Source of the DNA: Meconema thalassinum
Lineage: Eukaryota; Arthropoda; Insecta; Orthoptera; Tettigoniidae
NCBI GenBank assembly: GCA_946902985.2
Contig: OX336396.1
Span: 237,910,297-237,974,296, forward strand
DNA: 64,000 nt
Direction: 5' to 3'
Positions 30,869-41,947 of this stretch are shown here, in pieces. The notes below the pieces were generated by a model, which ran no database searches, had not been told where the DNA came from, and saw only the letters and a list, made by a program, of their open reading frames with translations. Within the stretch, counting starts at the first letter, position 1. The number at the start of each line of letters is the position of its first letter. The position numbers and the translations under genes were made by a program.

Positions 30869-31100
30869 CTAAGTCAACAAGTGCAGCGCTTGGCATGACT
30901 TCATTCTCTTCTTCACTAATGTTTTGGTTGACATGTGTTTCAATACACGGAAGGAGTTTTCTCCATGATTTAACAAGTGTTGAGGGTTTGATGTAATCCC
31001 ATGCAGATGCAATATCGTAAATGCTATCCAAAATTGTATAATTCTTCCAAAATTGTTTAAGATCGCAGCCTTTTTCAATTTCACATCTGAAAAATTAATC
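30869..31100 (-). pseudogene. Tigger-like transposase, fragment upstream of the LINE
   Basis: The minus strand reads EKGCDLKQFWKNYTILDSIY, then DIASAWDYIKPSTLVKSWRK and LLP, later MPSAALVDLVTS, where the LINE entered. It matches the region of Tigger transposases just before the C-terminal acidic part (YTIxDAIYNIAEAWxxIKPSTLxKSWxKL). Joining it to 24438-24656 gives one protein order. The DDE core itself is not seen, so the pogo element was already internally deleted. Confidence 0.7.
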
Positions 31101-31334
31101 TGTAGAGAGAGGGTTGAGGTTCGTAATTCAATTGTATTTTTTGCGGCACCCGCTTGCGGATAATCTGGGCTTTACTGTAGTTAAATTGTTACTGGCCGCC
31201 ACTGTCTGCAAGACTACACAGAAGTTTGCAAACAGCTTCTGGCAGGCAGTCATAAGTGAGAGGCTGGTCGTAGGCGACGTTACATGCTTCCCCACATTCC
31301 TGTAAAATCATTCATTTTGTCATGAAATGTTGTT

Positions 31335-31545
31335 ATTGTTGTTTGAGTCTTCAGTCTTTTGACTGGTTTGATGCAGCTGTCCACGCCTCCCTGTCCTGAG
31401 CTAATCGTTTCATCTCTACATAGTTACTACACCCTACATCCGAGGCAATCTCCCTTCCTTCAATAACAAAGCTTGCTATTCCCGGGTGTCTTTAGCATGT
31501 GTCCTACCAACCTATCTCTTCTCTTCATTAGTAGTCACCAGAAAC
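31335..31545 (-). repeat. LINE 3' end fragment
   Basis: The plus strand GAGTCTTCAGTCTTTTGACT then GGTTTGATGCAGCT is, in minus sense, a typical dispersed LINE 3' end with CAAACAACAATAACAACA-like tail bases. The C-terminal reading RDRLVGHMLKTPGNSKLCY is visible on the minus strand. The rest of the element is absent. Confidence 0.55.
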
Positions 31546-31639
31546 ATCTGTAAAAGTAGGAAACATTTCTCACAATTTTATTTATTCTTATCTGAAGTAT
31601 ACATTTTACATTTAAGAATATGGTACTTAATAATCAAAT

Positions 31640-32352
31640 AGTGTCTGTCCAAAATTTTGCCAAGTTATGGGCATTATGTGTCGCAGCCATCAAGACCTCC
31701 ATTGTGCAAATTAAAGGACACTTAATGCAATTCATGAAATGGAATGTGGTTTGGACTTCACCACAATCGCATAGCCTGGATGTGCCAGGAAACCCCACTT
31801 TAACATACTGGTTCTTGATCTACCAACACCAGTGCAAAGCCTGTTCAATGACTTCCATATAGACCAGTGTTCCTCATGTCTTGGAGGGAGATGTTCAATT
31901 GGTAGCAGCCAGCCATCTAGTTGAGTATTTCTAGATCTTAGCTGATTCATGTAGATCTTCTGTTGTAGTCAGGAAACTCCTCCTAGACCTCAGTCGTCGA
32001 TGGGCAGGTTCATATCCGTACAATGGGTGTGCGCATGAGTTAATTGCTTTGGTTTTCTCAGTCATGGCTGCAACTTCTCTTCTAATATCTGGTGGGGCAA
32101 TTCCAGCCAAACAGTAGATTCTCTCTCGTGGTATTAGTCTCAAACAGCCAGTGATAAGTCGGCATGTTTCATTTAGAGAAGTGTCAACTTGTTTAGCATG
32201 ACTGGAACTGTACCAAACAGGACAAGCGTACTCTGCAGCGGAGTAACACAGAGCCAGGGCTGTAGTTCTCATCGTCTTTGGCTGTGCAACCCAATTTATT
32301 CCAGGCAGTTTGCGAAGAATGTTGTTTCTGGCTGACACTTTCTGCTTGACAT
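31640..32352 (-). pseudogene. LINE-C, C-terminal half
   Basis: The minus strand gives KVSARNNILRKLPGINWVAQ, ALALCYSAAEYACPVWYSSS, LITGCLRLIPRERIYCLAGI and later EHLPPRHEEHWSIWKSLNRL. This is the C-terminal part of a Jockey/CR1-like RT. It directly continues the fragment at 35791-36391, which ends LTYKQHC. The two were one gene before LINE-A inserted with a 12-bp TSD. Confidence 0.82.
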
Positions 32353-32904
32353 TTATGCAATGCTTGGAGTTGGAGGCTGGATTTAGACAGCTCCTTAACC
32401 CGGTCCATGAGGCAATTATAATTGGCTACATGGATAATTCTTGCCAGGCGCGTCCATGTCGCGGGCGTGGGCAACGGTACTGTAATATACCATGGAACTA
32501 CAGCACCGGCTAAGTTCTGGTGAGGACCCAGTCCTATGGGGTATAACATAGGCCCCGTGCACAGGGTTACGTGCGAAGTCCTCAACGGAATCTGCAGCGG
32601 AGAAGATGGACTTCGGAAGGGTGGAGATTGCGGAAGAGGCAACCCAGTACTCAGGGAATAGTATGAGTACAGCATCAATCGGCAGCGTCTGTTTCCCGGG
32701 TTAGGGGCGGCTGCAAGGGCGTCTGTTTCCCATGTTAGGGGCGGCCTGTATAATAGCTGGCAGTAGCTTCATAAAATGCCTTTGGGAGTGGCGACCCCAT
32801 CATAATAATAGCCTAAAATGGAAATGGCACTTCAAATGAATCGGAGAAGGGCGTACCCTTGGTACTGGGGGAACTGTGAGAAATGGGCGACCAGTAACCG
32901 AAAT

Positions 32905-34066
32905 GAAAGTGGGAATCATGAATGTCATGACCCTGACAGGCTAGGTGGAGGAGGTGGTAGACTTCATGGAGAGGGAGAATGTTGGATTGATGGGGCTGAG
33001 TGAAGTGAAATAGAAAGGTAAAGGAAGGAAGAAATTGAGGAAAGGATATACATTATACTGGAGTGGTGGCCAAGAGGCAAAAAATGGCGTGGGACTGATA
33101 ACCTCGAAACAACTGGAGGAGTATGTTGAAGTGGTCGAGTGTGTGAGTGACAGAATAATGAAAATTAGAATGAAGATGAAAAATGATGTGATGGACTTCA
33201 TACAAGTGTATGCACCACAGACTGGAAACAGAGAAGAAGATATTGAAGTATTCCTGGAGGATGTAGAAAGAGTAATTTCAGATGTAGAAGTGGTGATCAT
33301 GGGAGATATGAATGCACAAGTCGGAAACGAGAGACAAGGAAAGGAAGAAGTCATTGGACCATATGGATATGGGAAAAAGAACCGGGAAGGAGAGGAACTT
33401 GTAAACTTTTTTGAAAGGAATGGACTGATAGTGGGTAATTCATGGTTTCGGAAGAAAAACAGCAGGAAAATTACGAGATATGGTTGGGGCGATAGAAGAA
33501 CAAAATCAGTAATTGACTACTTTCTGGTGGAAAGGACTAATCTCAGAAAGCTGATAGATATGACAGCTTTACCAGGAGGAGCATTTGATGGGGACCATAG
33601 AGCTGTGGTGGCAAAATTTAGATGGGAAAAATTGGAAAACCTAAAGGAGATCAGAGAAAGTAAAATAAAAGTATGGAAATTGAAAGACAAAACTGTACAG
33701 GAAGATTTTCAGGAGAGATTGAAGCAACAAATCCCAGTTACTGAAGTGGAAAACATAGAAGAGGAATGGTCCCACTTTAAAAAGGCATTTGTTGGTGCAG
33801 CAGAGAGTGCTTGTGGTAGGACGTCAACAAGAGTGAAAGAGAAGGAGACACCGTGGTGGAATGAGGAAGTGAAGAAAGCAGTGAAAGAAAAGAAGTCTGC
33901 ATGGAAAGAATGGAACCGAGATCAAACAGAAGAAAGCAAAAGGAAGTATCACGACAGCAAACGGAGGTGTAAGAAAGTGGTAGGAGAAGAAAAGAAGAAA
34001 AGTTGGGAAGAATTTACACGAAGAATGGAAACAGATGTAAGCGGCAGTAAAAGGATGGGCTTCTAA
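32905..34066 (+). pseudogene. LINE-A copy 3 ORF2 part 1: AP endonuclease and linker
   Basis: Starts VGIMNVMTLTG, a stop, VEEVVDFMERENVGLMGLSE (catalytic Glu in the SE position), then open from 33035 for 343 residues. Contains DFIQVYAPQTGNREEDIEVF, VVIMGDMNAQVGNERQG (GDMN block), SVIDYFLVERTN, GAFDGDHRAVVAKF (DH block), and the linker with KEKETPWWNEEVKKAVKEKK. A stop near 34066 and two early ones interrupt the gene. The protein nicks target DNA in this family. Confidence 0.85.
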
Positions 34067-34101
34067 GAAGTAAGAGGAAAGAAAGAGTTACCACAAAGCT
34101 G

Positions 34102-35735
34102 GTGAAAAAGGAAGATGGAGAGTTGTTAACACACCCAGAAGAGATAAAGGGACGATGGAAGGAGTATTTCGATAAGTTATTGAATGTGAGCAATTGTACT
34201 GGTGAGATGGAAGTGACACAACCTGATGACTCTATAACAGAAGATGATATAACAATGCTGGAGGTGGAATTAGCAGTACAGAAAATGAAGATGGGAAAAG
34301 CAACAGGGGTGGATGAAATCAGTGTAGAAATGATAAAGGCTGCTGGACCTGTTGGTATGCAATGGTTGTATCGACTGCTAAAGTGTGTGTGGAAACTGAA
34401 ATGTGTACCCGAAGACTGGGAGAAAGGGCTAATAATACCAGTGTTTAAGAAGGGGGACAAGAAGGTGTGTGATAACTATAGAGGGATCACCCTCTTATCA
34501 CAGATAGTAAAAATACTGGAAAGGATATTAGAAAGAAGAATGAGAAGAAAGGTCGAAGGAGAGTTGCAAGAGGAACAGTATGGCTTCAGGAGTGGAAGAT
34601 CCACAGTGGACCCAATCTTTAGCTTGAGGCAGGTGATGGAAAAGAACTGGGAATATGGAGAGGATTTGATCATGACTTTCATAGATCTAGAAAAGGCATA
34701 TGATAGTGTCCCCAGAGAGAAGGTATGGGAAACCATGGTTAAGAAGAGACTGGGAAGAGAAATGTTGGAAATGGTGCAAGCAATGTACAACAACTGTGTT
34801 AGCAGGGTACTAACCCCAGTTGGAAAGACAGATTGGTTTAGGAACAAGACTGGACTAAGACAGGGGAGTGTGCTGTCACCTCTCTTGTTCATAATGGTGA
34901 TGGATGAAATTGTAAAGGAAACAAAGGAAGCATATGGACATAAAGAAATGAAGCTACTGTTATTTGCAGATGATATTGTGGTCTGGGGAAGGAACACCGA
35001 AGAAGTGCAAAAACAGCTAGATGCACTGAACGAAAATATTCAGTAGTACGGCCTGAAAATCAGTATAGAGAAAAGCAAGACCATGGTGATGACAAGAGGG
35101 GAAAGACAAGGAAAGGGCACTGTGAAAATTGGAAGTCAGAGTTTGGAAATTGTGGACACGTTCAAATACCTAGGAAGTGAATTGATGCAAACTGGTAGGT
35201 TGGACATGGAGATTGGCAGGAGGGTATAGCAGAGCAATGCATTCTATCAAAGTGTAAGAAAACTTGTTTGGGATAAGGAAGTACCAAGGAAAAGCAAGGA
35301 GGTAATGTATAAAGTGTACTATGTTCCCTTATTAACTTATGCAGCTGAGACTTGGACCCTGACAAGCAGGCAAGAGAGTAGAATCCAAGCCAGTGAAATG
35401 AAATTCCTAAGAAGTATGATAGGAAAGACAAGGAAAGACAGAGTGAGGAATGAAGATGTTAGGAAGGAAGTTGGGATGGGAAAACTAAATGAGAGAATTG
35501 AGAAGAATAAACTAAGGTGGTTTGGACATGTAAAGAGGATGGAGGAAAACAGAATACCAAGACAGATGCTGGAGGCGAAGTGCAAGGGTAAGAGAGCAAG
35601 AGGAAGACCTAGAACAAGGTAGATTGATTCAGTGAAGAACAGCGTAAGAAAAAGAAATCTAGACTGGGACAAGATCGTGGAAGAAGAATGGTGGAAGGAA
35701 AGAGGAAAGTGGAGAAGTGCCATAAATACCCCGAC
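34102..35735 (+). pseudogene. LINE-A copy 3 ORF2 part 2: reverse transcriptase and C-terminus
   Basis: Open for 314 residues from 34102. MGKATGVDEISVEMIKAAGP, CDNYRGITLLSQIVKILERI, YGFRSGRSTVDPIFSLRQVM, MTFIDLEKAYDSVPREKVWE, TGLRQGSVLSPLLFIMVMDE and LLLFADDIVVWGRNTEEVQK (FADD intact). A stop at 35047 is followed by the same frame (YGLKISIEKSKTMVMTRGER, FKYLGSELMQTGRLDMEIGR). Then come TYAAETWTLTSRQESRIQAS and FGHVKRMEENRIPRQ. Only a handful of stops separate it from an intact enzyme. Confidence 0.87.
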
Positions 35736-35790
35736 CCGGTAGGAGGTGGATAAGGGGAAATGATGATGATGATGATAATTATGCAATGCT

Positions 35791-36391
35791 GTTTATAGGT
35801 GAGAACACGATCCAATGTTACACCTAAATATTTAGGTGCTGGGAAGTGATCTAGTCGAGTGTCTTCCCATGCTACCTGTAATTTCCTTGAAGACTGTCTG
35901 TTCTTTAGATGGAAGGCACATGCCTGAGTTTTAGATGGATTAGGCTTCAATTGGTTTCCTCTGTAGTAGCAGGATAGTTCAGAAAGAGCCTCTGATAGCT
36001 TACCTTCTATAGTCTCAAAGCTGTTTGCTTGAGCAGCAATAGCTCGATCATCCGCGTATATAAAGCTTTTGGCATCAACTGGAAGAGGTTGGTCATTCGT
36101 ATAAATATTGAAGAGTGGGGCAAGAACACTGCCTTGTGGCAAGCCATTCTTTTGTTTCCTCCATCGATTATTCTAATCTTGAAATTCAACAAAGAACCTA
36201 CGATTTTGAAGAAGATTGCTAATGACTTGAGTCATCTTGTAGTCCTTTGTCATGTTATATAATTTGCGCAACAGTATACAATGATTAACTGTATCATATG
36301 CAGCAGATAAATCGATAAAAGCCACCCCTGTGATTTTATGATTTTCAAACCCATCTTCACTATATTGTGTTACAATGGAAATGATTAACAA
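35791..36391 (-). pseudogene. LINE-C, RT palm fragment
   Basis: The minus strand reads GVAFIDLSAAYDTVNHCILL, RKLYNMTKDYKMTQVISNLL, GLPQGSVLAPLF with NIYTNDQPLP, SFIYADDRAIAAQANSFETI (YADD), LKPNPSKTQACAFHL and APKYLGVTLDRVLTYKQHC. A Jockey/CR1-like RT. A frameshift near 36140-36180 separates the first part. It continues at 32352 on the other side of the LINE-A insertion. The N-terminal side is cut at 36391. Confidence 0.85.
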
Positions 36392-36493
36392 AATATATTT
36401 TCTTTCAATTTACATGTAGGCAGGCTCGACGAGAGGGTGGGGCAAGCGGGAGCAAGCCGGGGCCCAGATTTCCCGAGGGGTATGAGGTGGTAA

Positions 36494-36805
36494 GCCGGCC
36501 CCGTGGGGTTGGGGTAGCGCGCCTGCCTCTCACCAGGAGGCCCCGGGTTCGATTCCCGGCTCCGTCAGGGATTTTTAAAACTACGTGAGGGCTGGAACGG
36601 GGTGCACTCAGCCTCGTGAGGACAATTGAGTAGCTGTCTGATAGTGAGGCAGCGCCCCGGTCATGGAAACTAAGATTAACGGCCGAGGAGACCCGATGCG
36701 CTGACCACGCGTCACCCCAATATCTGCAGGCCAAATGGCTGGGCAGCGGTCGCTTGGTAGGCCTAGGCTCTTCATGGGCTGTAGTGCCAGGGGTTATTAT
36801 TATAT
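36494..36805 (+). repeat. SINE-2 copy with 13-bp TSD
   Basis: Head GCCGGCCCCGTGGGGTTGGG with B box GGGTTCGATTCCCGGC, body with TTAACGGCCGAGGAGACCCG and the tail TTATTATTAT. TSD TATGAGGTGGTAA at 36481-36493 and 36806-36818 (one mismatch). Other copies at 45990-46275 and 46457-46776. Confidence 0.9.
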
Positions 36806-36901
36806 TATGAGGCGGTAAAAAGACTTGGATTAGATTTAATTTATTGCCAAAATAGTTATGAAATTTTCTGATATGACTGTTCAATGAAACTACAGCACTG
36901 A

Positions 36902-37315
36902 GGCTTCGGTGGCGTAGTCGGTAGCATGCTGAACTGCTATGCCCAAGATAGCGGGTTCAAACCCGGCCGAAGTCGTCGGATTTTTTAAGAGCGTTAAAAA
37001 TCCTTCAGTATGCCTTCCTTCGGAGGGGAAGTAAAGCCGGCGGTCCCATGTCATAGATTTATGGCATGTAAAAGATCCTTTCACAGACTAAACTTGTGTA
37101 AAGCAAAATTTGTTAGGTTAGATTTCGTCAGAACGCTCTATCAAAGTTCCAACGTTCACCACTAGGTATCATTGATACCTGGTGGCGAAAGTTGGAACTA
37201 CTTGAAATTGAACGGAACTTGTAGCTCACCCTTTAGGGTATCTGCTGGAAGCAGCTACAGACTCAGGCGAGCCGAACATGTCCTCGGACACTCCCGGCAC
37301 TAAAAGCCATACGAT
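36902..37315 (+). repeat. SINE-1 copy with tRNA head and alternative 3' end
   Basis: Starts GGCTTCGGTGGCGTAGTCGG (A box) with B box GCGGGTTCAAACCCGGCCGA. The first 240 bases match the other SINE-1 copies, but after GGAACTACTTGAAATT the sequence changes to a different 3' part that includes CAGACTCAGGCGAGCCGAAC and ends ATAAATAAATAAA. It is a 3'-end variant or chimera of the family. Confidence 0.82.
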
Positions 37316-37510
37316 AAATAAATAAACAGCCACTGAATAGTATCCAAAGCATAAAAAATAGAACTTATAATTAATTTTATAAATAACTATTGTGTTTTTC
37401 ATTTTTCTTCTGGAGAAATGACAAAGTGCCAGAGTTGTCCATTTAATTTATAATTTACTTGTTAGAGCTCTTTGTGGAACGTAACGTTTGTAATTCAATG
37501 TCAGAAAAAT

Positions 37511-38221
37511 GGTTGGTTCCTCAGTTTAGGGGCTGCGACAATGCGGTCATGTAGCCCCGTGTACTTTGGGTGTGTGTAGAATCTGTCTGATAACCAGTGT
37601 TAATTGTGATTGCTGTACTAGTGTGTGTTATCTGTTTTTAATTCAAGTAAGAACTGCAGACATTCGATTTTCAAGTAGTTCCAACTTTTGCTACCAAACG
37701 CCACCATCAACGACCAACTAGTTCTGAACTTTGTTACTAGATGCCACAACAGTCGGCTCCTGGCGACTAACGTTGGAACCTAAGAGCGTTAGTCAAAGAT
37801 AACCTATAATTTATCTTCACTCAAGTGTAGTTAAGGAAAGGAAGCTTGTAGTTTAACGTGACCGTTAATCTCGAGATCATGAGCCACGGGACCTCCTTTT
37901 TACGTGGAATCTGAACCACAGGACATGGCATTTCACTTCGAAAATCTCACATGCATTGACCGGGAATCGAACTCGGACCGCCTTGGTGAGAGGCATACAG
38001 CTAGACCGCTGAGCCACCTCGCCCCTTCAAGTGTAGTTAGTGGGAGGTTCTTTATCATGCCATAAATTTATGACATGGGACCGCTGGCTTTAATTCCCCT
38101 CTGAAGGAAGGCATACTGAGGGATTTTTAACGCTCTTAAAAAATCCGATGACTTCGGCCGGGTTTGAACCTGCGACCTTGGGCATAGAAGCTCAGAATGC
38201 TATTAACTACGCCACCGAAGC
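37511..38221 (-). repeat. SINE-1 copy, host of a nested SINE
   Basis: Minus-strand copy from the tRNA head (38221, GGCTTCGGTGGCGTAG) to the 3' end GGAACCAACC (37511). It is interrupted by SINE-5 at 37834-38026. A 48120-48637 copy has the same structure without the interruption. Confidence 0.88.
37834..38026 (-). repeat. SINE-5 nested in SINE-1, 13-bp TSD
   Basis: The minus strand reads GGGGCGAGGTGGCTCAGCGG then TCTAG (A box) and CCGAGTTCGATTCCCGG (B box). Flanked by TCAAGTGTAGTTA at 37821-37833 and 38027-38039. The interrupted SINE-1 becomes contiguous when one TSD copy and SINE-5 are removed. A diverged 3' piece of the same family appears near 49758-49810. Confidence 0.9.
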
Positions 38222-38709
38222 TGCCAATTTCCGAAAAAATTGACTCATTACTTCAAAGATTTCTGAAGGGAGTATGGCTTATTCCTGTGGTGCCTGAACA
38301 CGTTCAGATACAACAAAAATGGAATTTTTTAATGTACAGTGATCAAAATCTTGTTGTAAAAAAAAAAAGAGATGCAGTCAGTCTGAGAGACTAGACTTTA
38401 TATCATTTCAAATGACGCATGCTACAAATGCTACACATGTTAGAAAGGCTCAGGACTCAGACTCAACAGACTCCATTACCCTTTAACTTAGGCTTCCCGC
38501 GCGGGGGCTGCATGACGTCACGCACTCGCCGTCTCCGTTCGCATAACGCCAGACAGACCCCAGGAGTAAACTCAGACTCTGTGCATATGCACTGTTCATG
38601 GGCCCATGATTGCTCTCTACGGCCCTGCATGTAGGAAATGGTATTAAATGTATAGTAAACTTTTCCCTTGAAACAACTATCACCAACACCGTTACATTAT
38701 TATCATTAT

Positions 38710-39542
38710 TAGGGTTCGGAAGTTTAAGACCTTAAGAAGTACAAAATATGCAAGCAAATATGCCCTAAAAACTAGCTAAATATGACCTAAAAACTATAAA
38801 ATATGACTTAAAAAACTATGCAATATGACATGAAATTTTGGGAGAGGTAGAGTATTACTAACATACAGTTAACGTCTTAAGTGCCAAAACGTGATCAGCG
38901 TTAATTCACCAGACACATTTAATCATACAAACTGCCAGAGAGCTCACTTCATTAAAATTTTCAACATTCATTCAGTATCATATCCTTGAGATGCAGTTCT
39001 TGCTCGGTTTTCCTAAAAGACATAAACATGGCATTTCCTTGTTTGCTAATTGCTTCTGAGCTAAATATATCTACTGGAGTGACATCCTATTGAAAGGCGG
39101 AAGCACACTATCGTCATGTTCCGTGACCCCATGCGTTCAGTGTCGGAATCTAACTTGTCCAGAAAGATGTGCTAAAAGACGTCCGTAGAGGAGCGCCTTC
39201 TTGGAATCAGGTCTTCTAAACCTGCTATCTGCCTGTTCTGGGAAAAGAAAGAAAAATATACTGTATCTACTACACTATTCGGAAATCCTGTGTTTGAAAC
39301 TCGACGCAGATAACACGTACCTTGTTAACGACGCCTAAATTTAAACAAATATGCTGAAATAATTACCAAATCACTAAAATATGACCAAATATGACCAAAA
39401 CAATAAAAAGGGCCGAAATATGCATTTATAGGCAACATCAATGTGGTCAGGGACCCGTCATTCAAACTTATTTTTCAGATTTCGGATAAAATGAGCTCAG
39501 AAAAAAAAAAAAAAACGACTTTTCCTTAACATCCGAACATTA
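38710..39542. mobile_element. hAT-type non-autonomous element 1 (833 bp)
   Basis: 8-bp TSD ATCATTAT at 38702-38709 and 39543-39550. Imperfect ends TAGGGTTCGGAAGTTTAAG and complement of TAATGTTCGGATGTTAAGG. Near both ends AAATATGAC and close variants are repeated many times, a pattern of transposase-binding subterminal repeats. Its middle (39025-39260) reappears inverted at 61950-62180. Confidence 0.78.
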
Positions 39543-39874
39543 ATCATTATTATAGCTTGATCTTTTTTCTAGCATCACTTCTGATACCTGCACATGAACT
39601 GGAACAACTGCGGGCTATGCACATGGGGAGTGAAAGTAGAAGGAAAAGTCGTAGAGATGAAGAATTTGTAGGTAAGTGCAGTAAATTGCATTCTAACTAG
39701 ATATTTGGTCTGAAAATCCAAAAAAACTATGTTAAGAATTTTTTTAAAGGACAGTCGAAATTTTCTTTTAAAAATAATGATAGCTAATATTTGTTTTTGT
39801 TCATAATTTATCAACCATTTTCATTGAATATTTGGAAAGATTCAGTGTGACAGCCAAATCTGATCCTCATCATT

Positions 39875-40592
39875 CAGGTGCGGATCTAGAGTTTGGCTGG
39901 CTTTGGAGGGGGTCACAGAATCGAAATTGTTAAGAAAAATGGTATCACTAACAACGCAATCACAAAATACCCAAACGTACAAAATCAGACCAAGTTTTTG
40001 GAAACTACATGGATAGAAATTTGATGCGTTTAGGGCACCAAAAATATTCGTACAAATTGCAACGGCTTGTTTTGCGACTTTTACATCGAGCTTCGAGAAA
40101 AGTATCAAGGTACGTTACAGTTTCGGCAAGTCGAGTTGGTACCGACAAAGGGAGAAAGTCACAGCTTAAATTGCCAACCAAGCTTGCAGTTTGGACATCG
40201 GCAAAATTTTTTGTGCCAAAAAAGCCCCAAATTCCTATCCGTGCATTGCTGCACATTCATTGTGACATCACTATGGGCATCGATTCGGTAATCACAAGGT
40301 TTGCTAAACAAAATAGACGAGTTGATTTGGTTACATAAATAATCGTTTTTATATAACAGGTATGAAGTTGTAAATATGTACAGTTGTAACAGAACATGAT
40401 AATTGCAATAAAGATATTTTCAGTATTGAATTAAATGAAAGAAAAAAAAATGAAAAAAAAAACAGCAACTGTTTTTCAGTTAAAATTCATTAAGTTTTAT
40501 TTGTCTGGTTATTGTGTTTTCGTTTTTTGAGTTTACAAAAAAATTTGTTCTCCGTTTGTGGGGGGGTCATGACTCCCGTGAATCCGTGCCTG
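39875..40592. mobile_element. hAT-type element 2 (718 bp)
   Basis: 8-bp TSD TCATCATT at 39867-39874 and 40593-40600. Ends CAGGTGCGGATCTAGA and the imperfect complement CAGGCACGGATTCACGG. Weak open frames inside (40005-40256 minus, 40009-40338 plus) show no domain I recognise. Confidence 0.82.
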
Positions 40593-40600
40593 TCATCATT

Positions 40601-40911
40601 CTCCTGTAACACTACATTTTTCAAAATGCATCTTATATTTACAGCACACTATCTCCCATGCAGTCAGTGCATAACCGTCCGAAGAGACACACTGCATAAA
40701 TGCTCCAGATACCTCATCATAGAACCAAAAAATGTTAAGGTTCAGTCCGTATTTCAGCTAGTATTCTCTGGAATAAATATAAATTGCACCAGTATTCAGG
40801 ACTTCCCATCAGAGCGATAAAACACTCCCTTCATGGTAATCTATCAGCTATGCAATTATCATGATCAATGTGAACATTCAATTGTTTTAAAGAATGTGAA
40901 ATGAAATATGA
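40601..40911. other. No gene seen
   Basis: Short unique AT-rich interval between two hAT-type elements. A run of moderate open frames has no recognisable motif. Confidence 0.4.
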
Positions 40912-40919
40912 TTCATCTG

Positions 40920-41810
40920 TAGGGCCCGGATGTTGATGACATGTCATCTTTTTACTGAGCTGTCTAAAACAATGCTGAAGTACATAGAAACTCTGGATGG
41001 GAAACCCCGTCTTCAAATATGTCTTTTTTATTTTTCATCTTTTTGCATTTTTTGCTATTTGTCCATTTTAAGAGCATTTTATTAAGTTTGGTAGATTTTT
41101 TTGGTCTTATTTTAGAGAAATCGGCCTTTTAAGGTCATCTTTTTCCAATTTAGTTATGTCACAGCTTTATATGAGGGAGTTACGTCACTCAGAGTTAAGA
41201 AGAAGCTAGTAGCTGATACAAGATAATTTTAAATATTGAAATATTGATTCCATTTCCTTAATCATGCGCGTGAAACTAGTCTTTGGAACAATCGTGGCGA
41301 AATTGCTGTGGGTATTGCATCAAAACTTAAAAGAGTGTGGACAAAAACACCGGGTATAAAACATTATGCAAAATCTCAGACATTCTTTCTGGTGAAAACT
41401 ACTGCACGGATGGGATTGAGGAGGATTTAGCCGCAAACGATCTTTCTCATTCAAGTACGCTCCGATCGCATCAGTTGCCGTTGAATGCAGCTTTTTGAGA
41501 TATGAAAACTTGTTGGCAGATAACCACAGATCATTTACATTTGACAATATCAGAATGACATTCGTAGTGCAGTGCAACTCTGACTAAAGTGGACATAAAC
41601 CTTTCGTCATGTGCTAGAAATCTATTTTGATTGACTTTTCAGTTTGTGCTTAAGATGTCATTTTTGAAATATTGGTGAGTATATTATTATAAGATCATTT
41701 TCTCCATTTTATAGTGCATTTTTCGAATTTTTAGGTCATTAATTACAGTCATTTTAAAAAATTTTTAGTGCATGTTTTAACTTCTTTACGGCATCAACAT
41801 CTGGGCCCTA
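40920..41810 (+). mobile_element. hAT element 3 with transposase remnant (891 bp)
   Basis: 8-bp TSD TTCATCTG at 40912-40919 and 41811-41818. Ends TAGGGCCCGGATGTTGATG and complement TAGGGCCCAGATGTTGATG. It contains a piece of hAT transposase (41385-41585). Confidence 0.88.
41385..41585 (+). pseudogene. hAT transposase C-terminal dimerisation fragment
   Basis: The plus strand reads DILSGENYCTDGIEEDLAAN. After a frame change it reads FKYAPIASVAVECSFLRYEN, LLADNHRSFTFDNIRMTFVV, QCNSD. This corresponds to the hATC dimerisation motif (YKYAPxTSVDVERSFSxYK, then LSDxRxSFxxENLKxxLVxHCNS). The catalytic part is missing, so the copy is dead. Confidence 0.78.
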
Positions 41811-41947
41811 TTCATCTGTATTATTTACGAGCCATGTAACTTGATACCAAAAATTTCATAAATACAGGAACTGAAACAGTCTAAGCTAACAATAGTAACA
41901 TGCGATTAATAAATTCACGTTGGATTACTAGGTTTGTTCAAGCAATC

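Larger units (their letters stand above)
23701..31177 (-). mobile_element. Pogo/Tigger-like DNA transposon, split by a LINE
   Basis: Left terminus CAGTAAAGCCCCGATTATCC (23701) and right terminus, complement of CAGTAAAGCCCAGATTATCC (to 31177), flanked by TA. The inside holds fragments of a Tigger-type transposase on the minus strand at both sides of a 6.2-kb LINE (24670-30855). The inverted repeat extends 11-12 bases beyond the TA on both sides (ACAATTTAAC and complement). A PLE relic with a hammerhead motif sits at the left. Confidence 0.85.
32365..35778 (+). mobile_element. LINE-A copy 3, near full length with 12-bp TSD
   Basis: Flanked by TTATGCAATGCT at 32353-32364 and 35779-35790. It includes a GC-rich 5'UTR (32365 to about 32900), endonuclease, RT, C-terminal region and a (GAT)n tail. 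Of the family members here it is the only one with a whole endonuclease domain. It is inserted in LINE-C in opposite orientation. Confidence 0.88.

Noticed and set aside
36902..36985. tRNA genes in the other SINE heads (also 38221, 48637, 23297, 45392, 63043)
   Set aside because: Box motifs belong to repeated SINE families flanked by TSDs. Cloverleaf pairing is incomplete.
38197..38394. 65-residue frame beginning near SINE-1 end
   Set aside because: Its first residues lie in the SINE and the remainder (ISEKIDSLLQRFLKGVW and so on) shows no family I recognise. Not supported as a gene.
39842..40338. Overlapping open frames of 83-109 residues on both strands inside hAT element 2
   Set aside because: Two overlapping frames of similar length on opposite strands, no recognisable motif, and position within a short non-autonomous element. 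At most a remnant.
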